NCBI GenBank assembly: GCA_001650895.1
Contig: LXYH01000045.1
Location: 62,001 to 126,000 of the forward strand
Direction: 5' to 3'
Source: Rhodobacteraceae bacterium EhC02
GTDB lineage: Bacteria > Pseudomonadota > Alphaproteobacteria > Rhodobacterales > Rhodobacteraceae
DNA: 64,000 nucleotides
Every line of letters starts with the position of its first letter. The stretch's first letter is position 1. The position numbers and the translations under genes are program-made. The notes under the pieces are model-generated. The model saw only the letters and a list, made by a program, of their open reading frames with translations, ran no database searches and was not told the origin of the DNA. Positions 9,418 through 17,492 of the stretch are shown here, piece after piece.

Positions 9418-9762
9418 ATGCTCAAGGGACTAGGCGGTCTTGGCGACATGGCCAAGATGATGAAAGCCGCGCAGGAAATGCAGCAGAAGATGGCGCAGCT
9501 TCAGGAAGAGATGCACCAGATGACGGTCACGGGCGAATCCGGCGCAGGGCTGGTCAAGGCCACCTGCACCGTCAAGGGCGAGCTGAAGAGCCTTAATATC
9601 GACCCTTCGATCTTTTCGGCCGATGACAAGGAAGTGGTCGAGGACCTGATCCTTGCAGCAATCAAGGATGCGCAGGGCCGCGCCTCGGAAAAGGCGAAGG
9701 AAGAGATGGGCAAGCTGACCGAAGGCATGGGCCTGCCCAAGGACATGAACCTGCCGTTCTGA
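9418..9762 (+). CDS. YbaB/EbfC family nucleoid-associated protein
   Basis: A 114-residue protein starting [20 protein letters not shown], the standard N-terminus of YbaB/EbfC. It has a long amphipathic helix rich in Met, Gln and Glu ([17 protein letters not shown]), then the strand region [19 protein letters not shown], and a helical C-terminus. The family forms dimers that bind DNA and is linked to recombination and repair with RecR. A ribosome binding site (AGGAGA) lies about 10 bases before the ATG. The gene lies 55 bases after dnaX and 19 bases before recR, so it is almost certainly in one operon with both. Confidence 0.95.
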   Translation: MLKGLGGLGDMAKMMKAAQEMQQKMAQLQEEMHQMTVTGESGAGLVKATCTVKGELKSLNIDPSIFSADDKEVVEDLILAAIKDAQGRASEKAKEEMGKLTEGMGLPKDMNLPF

Positions 9763-9781
9763 CAAGGCCGGATCACCACCA

Positions 9782-10375
9782 ATGAGCGCGAATCGCGAGA
9801 TCGAGGCCCTGATCGACATGATGGCCCGGCTTCCGGGTCTGGGGCCGCGTTCGGCCCGTCGCGCCGTGCTGCACCTGATCCGCAAGCGGTCCTTGCTGAT
9901 GACGCCACTGGCCGAACTGATGCGGCAGGTCGCAGCCTCGGCCCGCGAATGCCTGAACTGCGGCAATATCGGCACCGGCGACATCTGCGAGATCTGCGCC
10001 TCGGACAAGCGGGCCAACGGCATGATCTGCGTGGTCGAGGATGTGGCCGATCTTTGGGCGATGGAACGGTCCGGTGTCTTCAAGGGGCGCTATCACGTGC
10101 TGGGTGGCACCCTGTCTGCGCTGGACCAGGTCGGCCCCGAACAGCTGCGGATTCCGCGGCTGGTGGACCGGGTCGACAGCGAAGGCGTGACCGAGGTGAT
10201 CCTAGCGCTGAATGCCACGGTCGACGGGCAGACCACGGCCCATTACATCGCTGATCAGCTTGAGGGACGGGTCACGCTGACCTCGCTTGCGCAGGGCGTG
10301 CCGATCGGGGGCGAGCTGGATTACCTCGACGACGGCACGATCACCGCGGCGCTGAACGCAAGACGCAAGGTCTGA
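9782..10375 (+). CDS. recR: recombination mediator protein RecR
   Basis: A 197-residue RecR, the normal length. The N-terminal helix-hairpin-helix carries [16 protein letters not shown], then the zinc finger [16 protein letters not shown], then a TOPRIM domain beginning [14 protein letters not shown] and including GGTLSALD. With RecF/RecO it loads RecA at single-strand gaps. It is the last gene of the dnaX-ybaB-recR unit and is followed by a hairpin with a T-run (10377-10399). Confidence 0.96.
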   Translation: MSANREIEALIDMMARLPGLGPRSARRAVLHLIRKRSLLMTPLAELMRQVAASARECLNCGNIGTGDICEICASDKRANGMICVVEDVADLWAMERSGVFKGRYHVLGGTLSALDQVGPEQLRIPRLVDRVDSEGVTEVILALNATVDGQTTAHYIADQLEGRVTLTSLAQGVPIGGELDYLDDGTITAALNARRKV

Positions 10376-10376
10376 T

Positions 10377-10399
10377 CACCGCGTTCATCGCGTGTTTTT
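10377..10399 (+). terminator. rho-independent terminator after recR
   Basis: CAC/GCG (10377-10383, one bulged C) pairs with CGC/GTG (10389-10394) around a TTCAT loop. Five T residues follow (10395-10399). It lies directly after the recR stop. Confidence 0.65.
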
Positions 10400-10417
10400 C
10401 GGGGCAAGCGTTGCAAT

Positions 10418-10440
10418 GGATATTTGCAGCAAGAAGAAAC
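10418..10440 (+). repeat. dispersed 3'-flanking motif, copy 1
   Basis: GGATATTTG, CA, then GCAAGAAGAAAC. It lies 24 bases after the recR terminator hairpin on the same strand, in the gap between convergent recR and the decarboxylase gene. It is identical, outside two variable bases, to copies at 34741-34763 (minus), 39055-39077 and 59867-59889. Confidence 0.8.
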
Positions 10441-10479
10441 AGGCGCGCGCGTCAAGTGATCCCGCGCGCGCCGGTCTTG

Positions 10480-11652
10480 TCAGATGACCACGACATCCAG
10501 CGGCGGGAAGCCGTTGAAGCAGACCGAGGAATAGGTCGAGGTATAGGCACCGCAATTGCGGATGATGAAACGGTCCCCCGCCCGCAGGCCCAGCGGCAGT
10601 TGCACGGGGCGCTTTTCATAAAGCACGTCGGCGCTGTCACAGGAGGGGCCTGCCAGGATGCAGGGGCCGGTTTCCTCGTGGTCGCGGTCGGTGATGAACT
10701 GGTAGCGGATCGCCTCGTCCATGGTTTCGGCCAGACCCGAGAACTTGCCGATGTCCAGATAGACCCAGCGGCAGATGTCATCCTCGGACTTGCGCGACAC
10801 CAGCATCACCTCGGCGGCGATCATGCCGGCCTCGGCCACCATGCCGCGACCGGGTTCGGCCATGATGCGATCGGCTCCCTGGAACCGTTCCTCGACCATC
10901 TTCATCACCTGGGCGGCATAGGCGGTCGGCGCCTCGATTTCCTCGCCATAAAAGGCGGGGAAACCGCCGCCGATGTTCAGCAGGTCCAGATCGAAACCGG
11001 CGGCGCGGGCCGTGACCCAGGCGGCGGCCACGTGATCGAGGGTGCTTGTCCACATCTCGGCGCGGCGGGTCTGGCTGCCGACATGGAAGGACATGCCCAC
11101 GGGTTTCAGCCCCAGATCGGTGGCGCGTGCCATCAGCGGCACGACCATATCGGGCGCGCAGCCGAACTTGCGGCTGAGCGGCCAATCCGCCTCGGTCGAA
11201 CCGACGAGAAGGCGGATGTAGACCTGGGCGCCGGGCGCATGAATGGCAAGCTTCTCAAGCTCTTCCTCGGCATCTGCGGCGAAGACGCGGATACCGGCCG
11301 CATGGGCGAAGGCGATATCGGAAGCGCGCTTGACCGTGTTGCCATAGGAGATGGTTTCGGGCCGTGCGCCCAGGCTCAGGCACAGCTCGATCTCGCCGCG
11401 CGAGGCGGCATCGAAATGGCTGCCCTCGGCGATCAGGGTCGACAGGATCTCGCGGGCGGGGTTTGCCTTGACGGCATAGTGGATGTCGGCGCGGCCCAGG
11501 CCCGCCTTGAGCGCGCGGTATTGATCCGCGACGATCTGCCGGTCCAGCACCAGCGTGGGACGGTCAAACGACGACTGGCGGATGAAATTTTCAATGCGAT
11601 GGGATGCGCGGACGGCGTCGCCGCCCAGCTGGGGGTTCACGTAGGCGTTCAT
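10480..11652 (-). CDS. type III PLP-dependent decarboxylase (ornithine/lysine decarboxylase-like)
   Basis: A 390-residue protein of the eukaryotic-type ornithine decarboxylase / diaminopimelate decarboxylase fold. YAVKAN carries the PLP lysine; HVGSQ, NIGGGFP (phosphate-binding Gly loop) and EPGRGMV follow. Near the C-terminus GPSCDSADVLY carries the Cys-Asp pair characteristic of ornithine/lysine decarboxylases. It should make putrescine or cadaverine in the cytoplasm; ornithine versus lysine cannot be decided by eye. I start at the ATG at 11652, which has GGAG six bases upstream; TTG (11664) and ATG (11658) alternatives lie just upstream. The 239 bases between it and the next gene show no clear element. 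Confidence 0.9.
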   Translation of the reverse strand: MNAYVNPQLGGDAVRASHRIENFIRQSSFDRPTLVLDRQIVADQYRALKAGLGRADIHYAVKANPAREILSTLIAEGSHFDAASRGEIELCLSLGARPETISYGNTVKRASDIAFAHAAGIRVFAADAEEELEKLAIHAPGAQVYIRLLVGSTEADWPLSRKFGCAPDMVVPLMARATDLGLKPVGMSFHVGSQTRRAEMWTSTLDHVAAAWVTARAAGFDLDLLNIGGGFPAFYGEEIEAPTAYAAQVMKMVEERFQGADRIMAEPGRGMVAEAGMIAAEVMLVSRKSEDDICRWVYLDIGKFSGLAETMDEAIRYQFITDRDHEETGPCILAGPSCDSADVLYEKRPVQLPLGLRAGDRFIIRNCGAYTSTYSSVCFNGFPPLDVVVI

Positions 11653-11891
11653 GGTCATCTCCAATAGACCCGGATCAAAGACCCGACCAGTTCAACAGGA
11701 GACGTTACCGTCGCTACGTAAACACTGAGGGTCGAACCCTCGGCCAGAGGCGCGTGCGTTGGCGTCTATATCTGCGCATTTAGGACCAGTGAAAAATTCA
11801 CGCAAGATATTTTCCGAAGCCCCGCAAAAAAAATTTCGGCGCTTCATCCCCGTAGTGGACCATGCGGGAAGGCCCTGCATAAACAGGGGCT

Positions 11892-13037
11892 TCATGCGGG
11901 CAAGGCGTCCTGTTGCGCCCATTCGGGCAAGCTGCGCCCGAGCGCCAGTTCCGCCCCCAACCGGCCCAGTTCGTCGCTGCATTTCGCACCGCGCCCGCAG
12001 CCGCCGACAGCGACCGACAGGCGTGGCCCTACCCGTTCCAACGCGGGGACATTCCGGGGGGTAAACGTCGTGATGCAAGGCTGGACATGGCTTGAGGCCA
12101 CACGCAAGCCGGGCATCCGGGCGCTTACCTGGTCTGCCAGCATCCGCCCTACAGCGGGATTGCCCCCTGAACGGAACCAATCCTTGATGTCCTGCGTATC
12201 GCGCAGGATCACATCCACCGTGTCGCCCCCCATTTTCAGATAGACGCGCCCATCGGGATAAAGGATCGGAGGCAGCAGATAGGGATCGTTGCCATCCGGC
12301 TCCAGCCAGATCAGCGAGGGCATGGCGGCAAGGCGCGCAGCCTCTGCCGCATCAAGCTCAAGCAGCACGACAGTACGGGCATAGACGGTCAGCGGCAGCG
12401 GTTCAGGCAGGATCATGTTGGCGAAACCACCCGCCGCCACCAGCGCCTGATTGGCCGGAACATCGCCCTGATCGGTCCGGATCCGCAGACCTGTCGATGT
12501 CTCTTCGATACCCAGCACGGTATCTGGCAGGATCCGCGCGCCGGCCTGTTCGGCAATCCGCATCTGCGCCCGCACCAGCACGCGTGGATTGATATGGCCC
12601 GCACCTTGCGTCTCGTGCAGCGCCAGCGTGCCCGGATCGAAACGGAAGAAGGGGAAACGCGCGGCAAGGTCCGGCCCCTGCAGCACCTCGCATGGCAGGT
12701 TGCCCTGCTGCTGGACCGCGCGCAGGCTCATGATGTAGGGGCTGTTTTCGGCCCCGGCCATGACCGTTCCCGTCTGGTGAAAGAAGCGCAGGCCACTATC
12801 TGCTTCGATCTGGTGATAGCGCGCAATGCTGGCCTGGCTGGCGCGGCTCCAGAATGGCCATGGATCCAGGGCGCGCGTGATCCGACCCTCGTCATAGTGG
12901 CTGGCGAAAACGCCGGGATGCGTGGCCTTGTCCTGCGGTTCGGGCGGCCCGATCAACACAACGCCATGCCCGGCCTGGGCCAGGTGGCGGGCGGCGGCCG
13001 CACCGATCATACCGGCGCCTATGACGGCGATGACCAT
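11892..13037 (-). CDS. FAD-dependent oxidoreductase (DAO family)
   Basis: A 381-residue flavoprotein of the D-amino acid oxidase/sarcosine oxidase group. The N-terminal dinucleotide-binding motif is VIGAGMIGAAAARHLAQAG, and the FAD-closing region near the C-terminus is VAVGGCGRGAKCSDELG. It has no GcvT domain, so it resembles monomeric amine oxidases or dehydrogenases acting on secondary amines or amino acids. AAGGAGG precedes the ATG at 13037 by five bases and decides the start; the frame is open further upstream but would run into the terminator and the end of the TrcR gene. The substrate is unknown. A transcript separate from trcR is likely, because a strong hairpin (13120-13148) separates them. 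Confidence 0.85.
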   Translation of the reverse strand: MVIAVIGAGMIGAAAARHLAQAGHGVVLIGPPEPQDKATHPGVFASHYDEGRITRALDPWPFWSRASQASIARYHQIEADSGLRFFHQTGTVMAGAENSPYIMSLRAVQQQGNLPCEVLQGPDLAARFPFFRFDPGTLALHETQGAGHINPRVLVRAQMRIAEQAGARILPDTVLGIEETSTGLRIRTDQGDVPANQALVAAGGFANMILPEPLPLTVYARTVVLLELDAAEAARLAAMPSLIWLEPDGNDPYLLPPILYPDGRVYLKMGGDTVDVILRDTQDIKDWFRSGGNPAVGRMLADQVSARMPGLRVASSHVQPCITTFTPRNVPALERVGPRLSVAVGGCGRGAKCSDELGRLGAELALGRSLPEWAQQDALPA

Positions 13038-13119
13038 CTGATCCCTCCTTCGGGCTGTCATGCCGAAGATTGCCCGAAGCGATGCGGGCCTGCCAAGCCC
13101 GATCGGACGGCGGAAATGA

Positions 13120-13148
13120 AAAAGCCCGGGTCTTGCGCCCGGGCTTTT
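13120..13148 (-). terminator. rho-independent terminator of the TrcR gene
   Basis: AAAAGCCCGGG (13120-13130) and CCCGGGCTTTT (13138-13148) form an 11-bp stem with a 7-base loop. On the minus strand it is followed by more T residues and lies 22 bases after the TrcR stop codon. Confidence 0.85.
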
Positions 13149-13170
13149 CGGTCTTGCCGAAAACGGCGGC

Positions 13171-13929
13171 TCAGCGGCGGCTGTCCTCGTCCTCGTCATC
13201 CTCGTCGTCATGGTCCGGCAGGTTGAAGAAGCTGTCGGCGTCGTACTTGGTTTCCGGCTTCTCGTCCTCGTCATCCTGACGCAGCGTGAATGTCTCAAGG
13301 CCTTCGATGGCCGTCGGCATCCGGGGGCCGTCATCCATGCTCAAGGACTGTTCGGTACTGACCAGCTTGCGGCGTTCGTCATCCGACATGACCACACCGT
13401 CGGCGGCGCGCTTGGCGGCGGCTTTCTGCACGGCGGCGTCCAGTTCGGACTGCTTGCACAGGCCAAGGGCAACCGGATCGATCGGCGAGATATTGGCAAT
13501 GTTCCAATGGGTACGCTCGCGAATCGCCTGGATCGTCGGCTTGGTGGTGCCGACCAGCTTGCCGATCTGGCCATCGCTCAGCTCGGGGTGGAACTTGACC
13601 AGCCAGTAGATGGCCGCCGGACGATCCTGACGCTTGCTGAGCGGGGTGTAGCGCGGACCGCGGCGCGTTTCCTCGCCAACCGCGGCGGGGTTGAACTTGA
13701 GCTTCAGCTTGTGGAGCGGATTGGCCTGGCCCTTGTCGATCTCTTCCTGCGTAAGCTGGTTGTTCGCGATGGGGTCGAACCCTTTCACGCCTGCCGCCAC
13801 ATCGCCATCCGCAATACCCTGCACTTCAAGTTCGTGCATGCCGGTGAAATCGGCGATCTGCTTGAAGCTCAGCGTGGTGTTGTCTACCAGCCAGACGGCG
13901 GTGGCCCTGGCCATGATCGGTTTGGTCAT
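13171..13929 (-). CDS. trcR: DUF1013 family protein, cell-cycle transcriptional regulator TrcR
   Basis: A 252-residue DUF1013 protein, a family confined to alphaproteobacteria and now usually named TrcR, a regulator linked to RNA polymerase and cell-cycle control. The N-terminus (MTKPIMARATAVWLVDNTTL) and the helix-turn-helix-like segments (LSFKQIADFTGMHELEVQGI and LSDGQIGKLVGTTKPTIQAI) are well conserved. The C-terminal tail is extremely acidic (DHDDEDDEDEDSRR). AAGGAGATGATGAC sits just before the ATG at 13929 and fixes the start. It ends at a strong terminator. The name follows family annotation as I recall it; the role in this organism is inference. Confidence 0.88.
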   Translation of the reverse strand: MTKPIMARATAVWLVDNTTLSFKQIADFTGMHELEVQGIADGDVAAGVKGFDPIANNQLTQEEIDKGQANPLHKLKLKFNPAAVGEETRRGPRYTPLSKRQDRPAAIYWLVKFHPELSDGQIGKLVGTTKPTIQAIRERTHWNIANISPIDPVALGLCKQSELDAAVQKAAAKRAADGVVMSDDERRKLVSTEQSLSMDDGPRMPTAIEGLETFTLRQDDEDEKPETKYDADSFFNLPDHDDEDDEDEDSRR

Positions 13930-14109
13930 GTCATCATCTCCTTGACCCGAATGCGCCCCTTGTCGGCAAATCTTTCCCGCCGCCTGAAAAGGCTGCCCTT
14001 TAGGGGGCGGGTTACCGTTGTCGGGGAACTTGGCCGGTATATAGTGGAGAAGGCTTGCCAAGAAAAGCCCGAATGCACCTGACCGTCCTTGCCAGTGAAC
14101 GGAGCCACC

Positions 14110-14766
14110 ATGCCCGCCCTTTCCCGATTGATCGTGACGCTTGCCCTGGCGTTGTGCATGAGCCCCCCCTCGCTCGGTCTTGCCGATGGCGAGAGGCCGG
14201 GCGAATTCGACTATTACGTGATGTCGCTCAGTTGGTCACCGAACTGGTGCGCGCTGGAGGGCGATGCCCGCAGATCCCCGCAATGCCGCGACGACAGCGG
14301 CCATGGCTGGGTGCTGCATGGGTTGTGGCCGCAATATCATCGGGGATGGCCCAGTTATTGCCGTACAACCGAGCCGCAACCCAGCCCGGCCATGACGGCC
14401 GCGATGGCCGACATCATGGGCACACCGGGATTGGCCTGGCATCAGTGGCGCAAACATGGGGTGTGCAGCGGGTTGTCTGCCACGGCCTATTTCGACCTGT
14501 CGCGCCGCGCCTATGCCAGCATCACTCGCCCGGCCGTGTTCCGCAAACTGGACAAGCCCGTGCGCTTGCCCGCCGGGCTGATCGAAGAGGCGTTCCTGAA
14601 GGAGAATGACCAGCTTGAGCCGGACATGCTGACGGTCACCTGTCGCGATGGCCGGATACAGGAGGCCAGGATCTGCCTGTCGAAAGACCTGACCCCCGTT
14701 CCGTGCGGCCGCGACGTGGTGCGCGACTGCACGCTCAAGGACGCCTTGTTCGATCCGTTGCGCTAG
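14110..14766 (+). CDS. secreted ribonuclease T2 family protein
   Basis: A 218-residue RNase T2 homologue. A signal peptide covers about the first 25 residues (RLIVTLALALCMSPPSLGLA), giving a periplasmic enzyme. Active-site box CAS I is HGLWPQY with the catalytic His at 70. Box CAS II is HQWRKHGVC at 111-119 and keeps Lys115 and His116. The acidic residue expected between His111 and Trp113 (Glu in RNase Rh) is Gln112 here. Several Cys residues could form the usual disulphides. GGAG lies five bases before the ATG at 14110. It would degrade RNA with little base preference. It converges with the H-NS-like gene, six bases away. Confidence 0.9.
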   Translation: MPALSRLIVTLALALCMSPPSLGLADGERPGEFDYYVMSLSWSPNWCALEGDARRSPQCRDDSGHGWVLHGLWPQYHRGWPSYCRTTEPQPSPAMTAAMADIMGTPGLAWHQWRKHGVCSGLSATAYFDLSRRAYASITRPAVFRKLDKPVRLPAGLIEEAFLKENDQLEPDMLTVTCRDGRIQEARICLSKDLTPVPCGRDVVRDCTLKDALFDPLR

Positions 14767-14772
14767 CGCGGA

Positions 14773-15108
14773 TCAGACCAGCAGATCGTCAGGCGACACG
14801 CCCGAGGTGACGGCGGTCTTGAACCAGGCCGGTTGGCGGCCCTTGCCGGTCCAGGTGATGCTGGCATCATCGGGGTGGCGGTACTTGGGTGCTGCCGGTT
14901 TGCGCCGGGTCTTGCCCTGCGTGGCACCGGTCAATTCAGACAGCGAAAACCCCATTTCACGGGCTTTTGCCTCGAGCGCTGCAAGCGCCTGAAGTTTCTG
15001 GCGCTCTTCAAATCCTTCGATAGCTTTCGCGATTTTCTTTTGAAGGACTTTCAGTTCTGTCAGCGACATTTCTTCCAGGTCGATTTGTTCCATTACGGTC
15101 ACATCCAT
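14773..15108 (-). CDS. H-NS family nucleoid protein (HvrA/Spb-like)
   Basis: About 111 residues. An N-terminal coiled-coil dimerisation helix (MSLTELKVLQKKIAKAIEGF) leads through a linker to the alphaproteobacterial H-NS DNA-binding motif near the C-terminus (YRHPDDASITWTGKGRQPAW). Homologues include Rhodobacter HvrA and Spb, which bind curved AT-rich DNA and control photosynthesis or metabolic genes. The start is uncertain: ATG at 15108 or 15093, neither with a clear ribosome binding site. Upstream lies an unusually AT-rich stretch, which H-NS proteins typically bind, so autoregulation is plausible. Confidence 0.88.
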   Translation of the reverse strand: MDVTVMEQIDLEEMSLTELKVLQKKIAKAIEGFEERQKLQALAALEAKAREMGFSLSELTGATQGKTRRKPAAPKYRHPDDASITWTGKGRQPAWFKTAVTSGVSPDDLLV

Positions 15109-15175
15109 TGTTGTCGGTCGAGGCAGTACGATCGTTTCAAAAACTACTACCTGGCACCATAGAAAAATCAATCGA

Positions 15176-15358
15176 TCAGAGCTTTTTACATACAACCAGA
15201 TTTTTGAAAGGCCAAATAAATTTGACTGAATTCCAGAAATAGATCTTCACCGTGCTTTTGGCGGACTCTTTCGAATTGGAATAGCCGACGAAATAATCGC
15301 AATGCGTGTATCGCGATGAATCCGGCAATTTAAACGCTTCGCACCACTGGCAGGACAT
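15176..15358 (-). CDS. possible small hypothetical protein, 60 residues
   Basis: An open frame from ATG (15358) to TGA (15176) reads MSCQWCEAFKLPDSSRYTHC and continues with many aromatic residues (YFVGYSN, IYFWNSV, FIWPFK). It has four Cys and no family I recognise. Codon use is AT-rich and unlike the neighbours, and there is no clear ribosome binding site. It lies on the same strand as, and just upstream of, the H-NS-like gene. It could be a real acquired gene, a remnant, or chance coding in the leader of that gene. Confidence 0.25.
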   Translation of the reverse strand: MSCQWCEAFKLPDSSRYTHCDYFVGYSNSKESAKSTVKIYFWNSVKFIWPFKNLVVCKKL

Positions 15359-15393
15359 TGACGCGAAGATCATGTCAAACAGTTGTTTCACAA

Positions 15394-15421
15394 CAAAAAA
15401 AGGGGGGCATTGCCCCCCTTT
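15394..15421 (-). terminator. strong rho-independent terminator of the quinone oxidoreductase operon
   Basis: AAAGGGGGGC (15399-15408) and GCCCCCCTTT (15412-15421) form a 10-bp stem with a 3-base loop. Read on the minus strand it is followed by a T-run (15394-15401 on the plus strand are A). It lies 23 bases after the stop of the gene at 15445. Confidence 0.9.
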
Positions 15422-15444
15422 CGTCATGACTGAACAAGCTTGGC

Positions 15445-16428
15445 CTACAGCGTCAGGATCGTGCTGCCTGTAGTTTGCCGACCTTCCAGCGCGCGATGCG
15501 CATCCGCGACCTGATCAAGCGGGAAGCGCTGATCGATCCGAATCGATACATCACCGGAAAGCACTTTTTCAAAAAGATGCCCTGCCATTTTCTGACATGT
15601 CGCATGATCGCCGATATGGGTATATACGGTCGGCCGCGTCAGTTGCAGCGATCCTTTCGCGCCCAGAATGCCAAGATCAAAAGCAGGCACCTTGCCGGAG
15701 GCATTTCCGAAGGAAATCATCATGCCAAGCGGACGCAAACTGTTGAGAGAGCCCTCGAAAGTATCCTTTCCGACGGCATCCATGACGACATCGACGCCCT
15801 TGCCGCCCGTCAATTCGCGCACCTGCGCGGCGAAATCACCCTCGCGGTAATTCAGGCAATGCGTGGCGCCATGATCAAGTGCCAATTGGCATTTCTCGTC
15901 CGTGCCAGCGGTGCCGATGAGGGTGATCCCCTCGGAACGGGCCCATTGGCAGGCGATCAGACCAACCCCGCCTGCCGCTGCATGAAACAGCACGGTGTCC
16001 CCGCGCTTGAGCGGCACGGTACGGTGAAACAGGTATTCGACCGTCAGCCCCTTCAGCATCATGGCCGCACCCTGTTCGAAGGAAATACCTTCGGGCAGCG
16101 GGCAGACCTGCGCGGCCGGCATCACGCGCGCCTCGCAATAAGCGCCCGGCGGCTGCGAGGTATAGGCCGCGCGATCACCCACCTTGAGATGCGTCACACC
16201 CTCGCCCACGGCCTCGATCACACCCGCGCCTTCCATGCCCAAGGCATGGGGCAGCGGCAGGGGATAAAGCCCGGTACGCTGATACACATCGATGAAGTTC
16301 AATCCGCAGGCATGGTGCCGAATGCGCACCTGTCCGGGCCCGGGCTCGCCCAGCGCGCGATCCACCAGCTTCATGTTTTCGGGTCCGCCGAATTCTTCGA
16401 TTACAACGGTTCTTGCAACGGTCGTCAT
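15445..16428 (-). CDS. quinone oxidoreductase, zinc-free MDR family
   Basis: A 327-residue medium-chain dehydrogenase/reductase of the Qor (zeta-crystallin) type. It has CGLNFIDVYQRTGLYP near residue 41, the NADPH-binding motif AAAGGVGLIACQWAR at about 150, and lacks the zinc-ligand pattern of alcohol dehydrogenases. Qor enzymes reduce quinones with NADPH. The start at 16428 has AGAGGAAAC just upstream; an in-frame ATG 60 bases earlier has no such site. It is last in a minus-strand unit after another MDR protein and COQ9, and ends at a strong terminator. Quinone as the real substrate is family-based inference. Confidence 0.9.
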   Translation of the reverse strand: MTTVARTVVIEEFGGPENMKLVDRALGEPGPGQVRIRHHACGLNFIDVYQRTGLYPLPLPHALGMEGAGVIEAVGEGVTHLKVGDRAAYTSQPPGAYCEARVMPAAQVCPLPEGISFEQGAAMMLKGLTVEYLFHRTVPLKRGDTVLFHAAAGGVGLIACQWARSEGITLIGTAGTDEKCQLALDHGATHCLNYREGDFAAQVRELTGGKGVDVVMDAVGKDTFEGSLNSLRPLGMMISFGNASGKVPAFDLGILGAKGSLQLTRPTVYTHIGDHATCQKMAGHLFEKVLSGDVSIRIDQRFPLDQVADAHRALEGRQTTGSTILTL

Positions 16429-16495
16429 TGGGTTTCCTCTTCCCTCGTCTTTGCACGCTTGATTTGCGGCAAATCTGTCTTTCTTCACCTGGTGC

Positions 16496-17479
16496 TTACG
16501 CCACTTTCAAAACGATCTTGCCGATATGCCCGCTTGCCTCCATCCGGGCATGGGCCGCCGCAGCCTGATCCAGCGGGAATTCGCTATCCATCACCGGGGC
16601 CACGCGCCCGGCATCCAGCAGCGGCCAGACATCCGCCCGCAGCGCATCGGCGATGCGCGCCTTGGCCAGGTCGCTTTGCGGGCGCAGCGTGCTGCCCGTC
16701 ATCGTCAGGCGGCGGCGCATCAGATCGCTGAAATTCACCTCGACCTTGGCCCCTTGCAGAAAGGCGATCTGCACCAGACGGCCATCATCGGCCAGGGCGC
16801 GGAAGTTGCGGGGGATATACAGCCCACCCACCATGTCGAGGATCAGATCGGCACCACCCTCGGCGCGCATCACCTCGACGAAATCCTCATCGCGGTAGAC
16901 GATCGCGCGTTCTGCCCCAAGATCCAGACAGGCCTTTGCCTTTTCTTCCGAACCGACCGTTACGAAGACCCGCGCGCCAAAGGCGCAGGCCAGCTGGATC
17001 GCCGTCGTGCCGATCCCGCTGGAACCGCCATGGATCAGGAACCGTTCACCCGCGCGCAGACCGCCACGCTGAAAGACGTTCGACCACACCGTAAAGAAGG
17101 TCTCGGGCAGGCAGGCCGCCTGTTTCAGGTCCATGCCCTTGGGCACGGGCAGGCAATGGGCCGCGGGTGTCGCCACATATTCGGCATAGCCGCCGCCAGG
17201 CAACAGCGCGCAGACATGGTCGCCCACTGCGATGCCGCTGACGCCCTCGCCCAGCGCCACGACCTCGCCCGCGCCTTCCAGACCGGGAAGATCGCTGGCG
17301 GTGGGCGGGGGGGCGTAAAGGCCGGCACGCTGCAAGGCGTCGGGACGGTTCACACCTGCATAAGCCAGCTTGAGAACGACCTGACCGGCTGCGGCCTCGG
17401 GGATGGGTCTTGTGCAAGGCTTGAGCACTTCCGGCCCGCCCGGTTCAGAAATCTCGATGGCGCGCATCGTCTGGGTCAT
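16496..17479 (-). CDS. NAD(P)H-quinone oxidoreductase, PIG3-type MDR
   Basis: A 327-residue MDR protein of the TP53I3/PIG3 group. It shows YAGVNRPDALQRAG near residue 40, LPGLEGAGEVVALGEGVSGI, and the nucleotide-binding GGSSGIGTTAIQLA near residue 151. PIG3-type proteins are NADPH-dependent quinone reductases, and a zinc site is absent. It shares fold and length with the next gene (15445-16428) but differs clearly in sequence, so the two are distant paralogues. It is 67 bases upstream of that gene and 13 bases downstream of the COQ9 gene, consistent with one operon. Confidence 0.9.
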   Translation of the reverse strand: MTQTMRAIEISEPGGPEVLKPCTRPIPEAAAGQVVLKLAYAGVNRPDALQRAGLYAPPPTASDLPGLEGAGEVVALGEGVSGIAVGDHVCALLPGGGYAEYVATPAAHCLPVPKGMDLKQAACLPETFFTVWSNVFQRGGLRAGERFLIHGGSSGIGTTAIQLACAFGARVFVTVGSEEKAKACLDLGAERAIVYRDEDFVEVMRAEGGADLILDMVGGLYIPRNFRALADDGRLVQIAFLQGAKVEVNFSDLMRRRLTMTGSTLRPQSDLAKARIADALRADVWPLLDAGRVAPVMDSEFPLDQAAAAHARMEASGHIGKIVLKVA

Positions 17480-17492
17480 GTCTTTTCCTTCT

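Larger units (their letters stand above)
15109..15444. other. AT-rich intergenic island upstream of the H-NS-like gene
   Basis: The stretch between the H-NS-like gene and the downstream end of the quinone oxidoreductase gene is clearly richer in A and T than its surroundings, with runs such as AAATAAATTTGAC. It holds a possible 60-codon minus-strand frame (15176-15358), a strong terminator (15399-15421) and presumably the promoter of the H-NS-like gene. No convincing promoter hexamers could be fixed. Confidence 0.5.
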
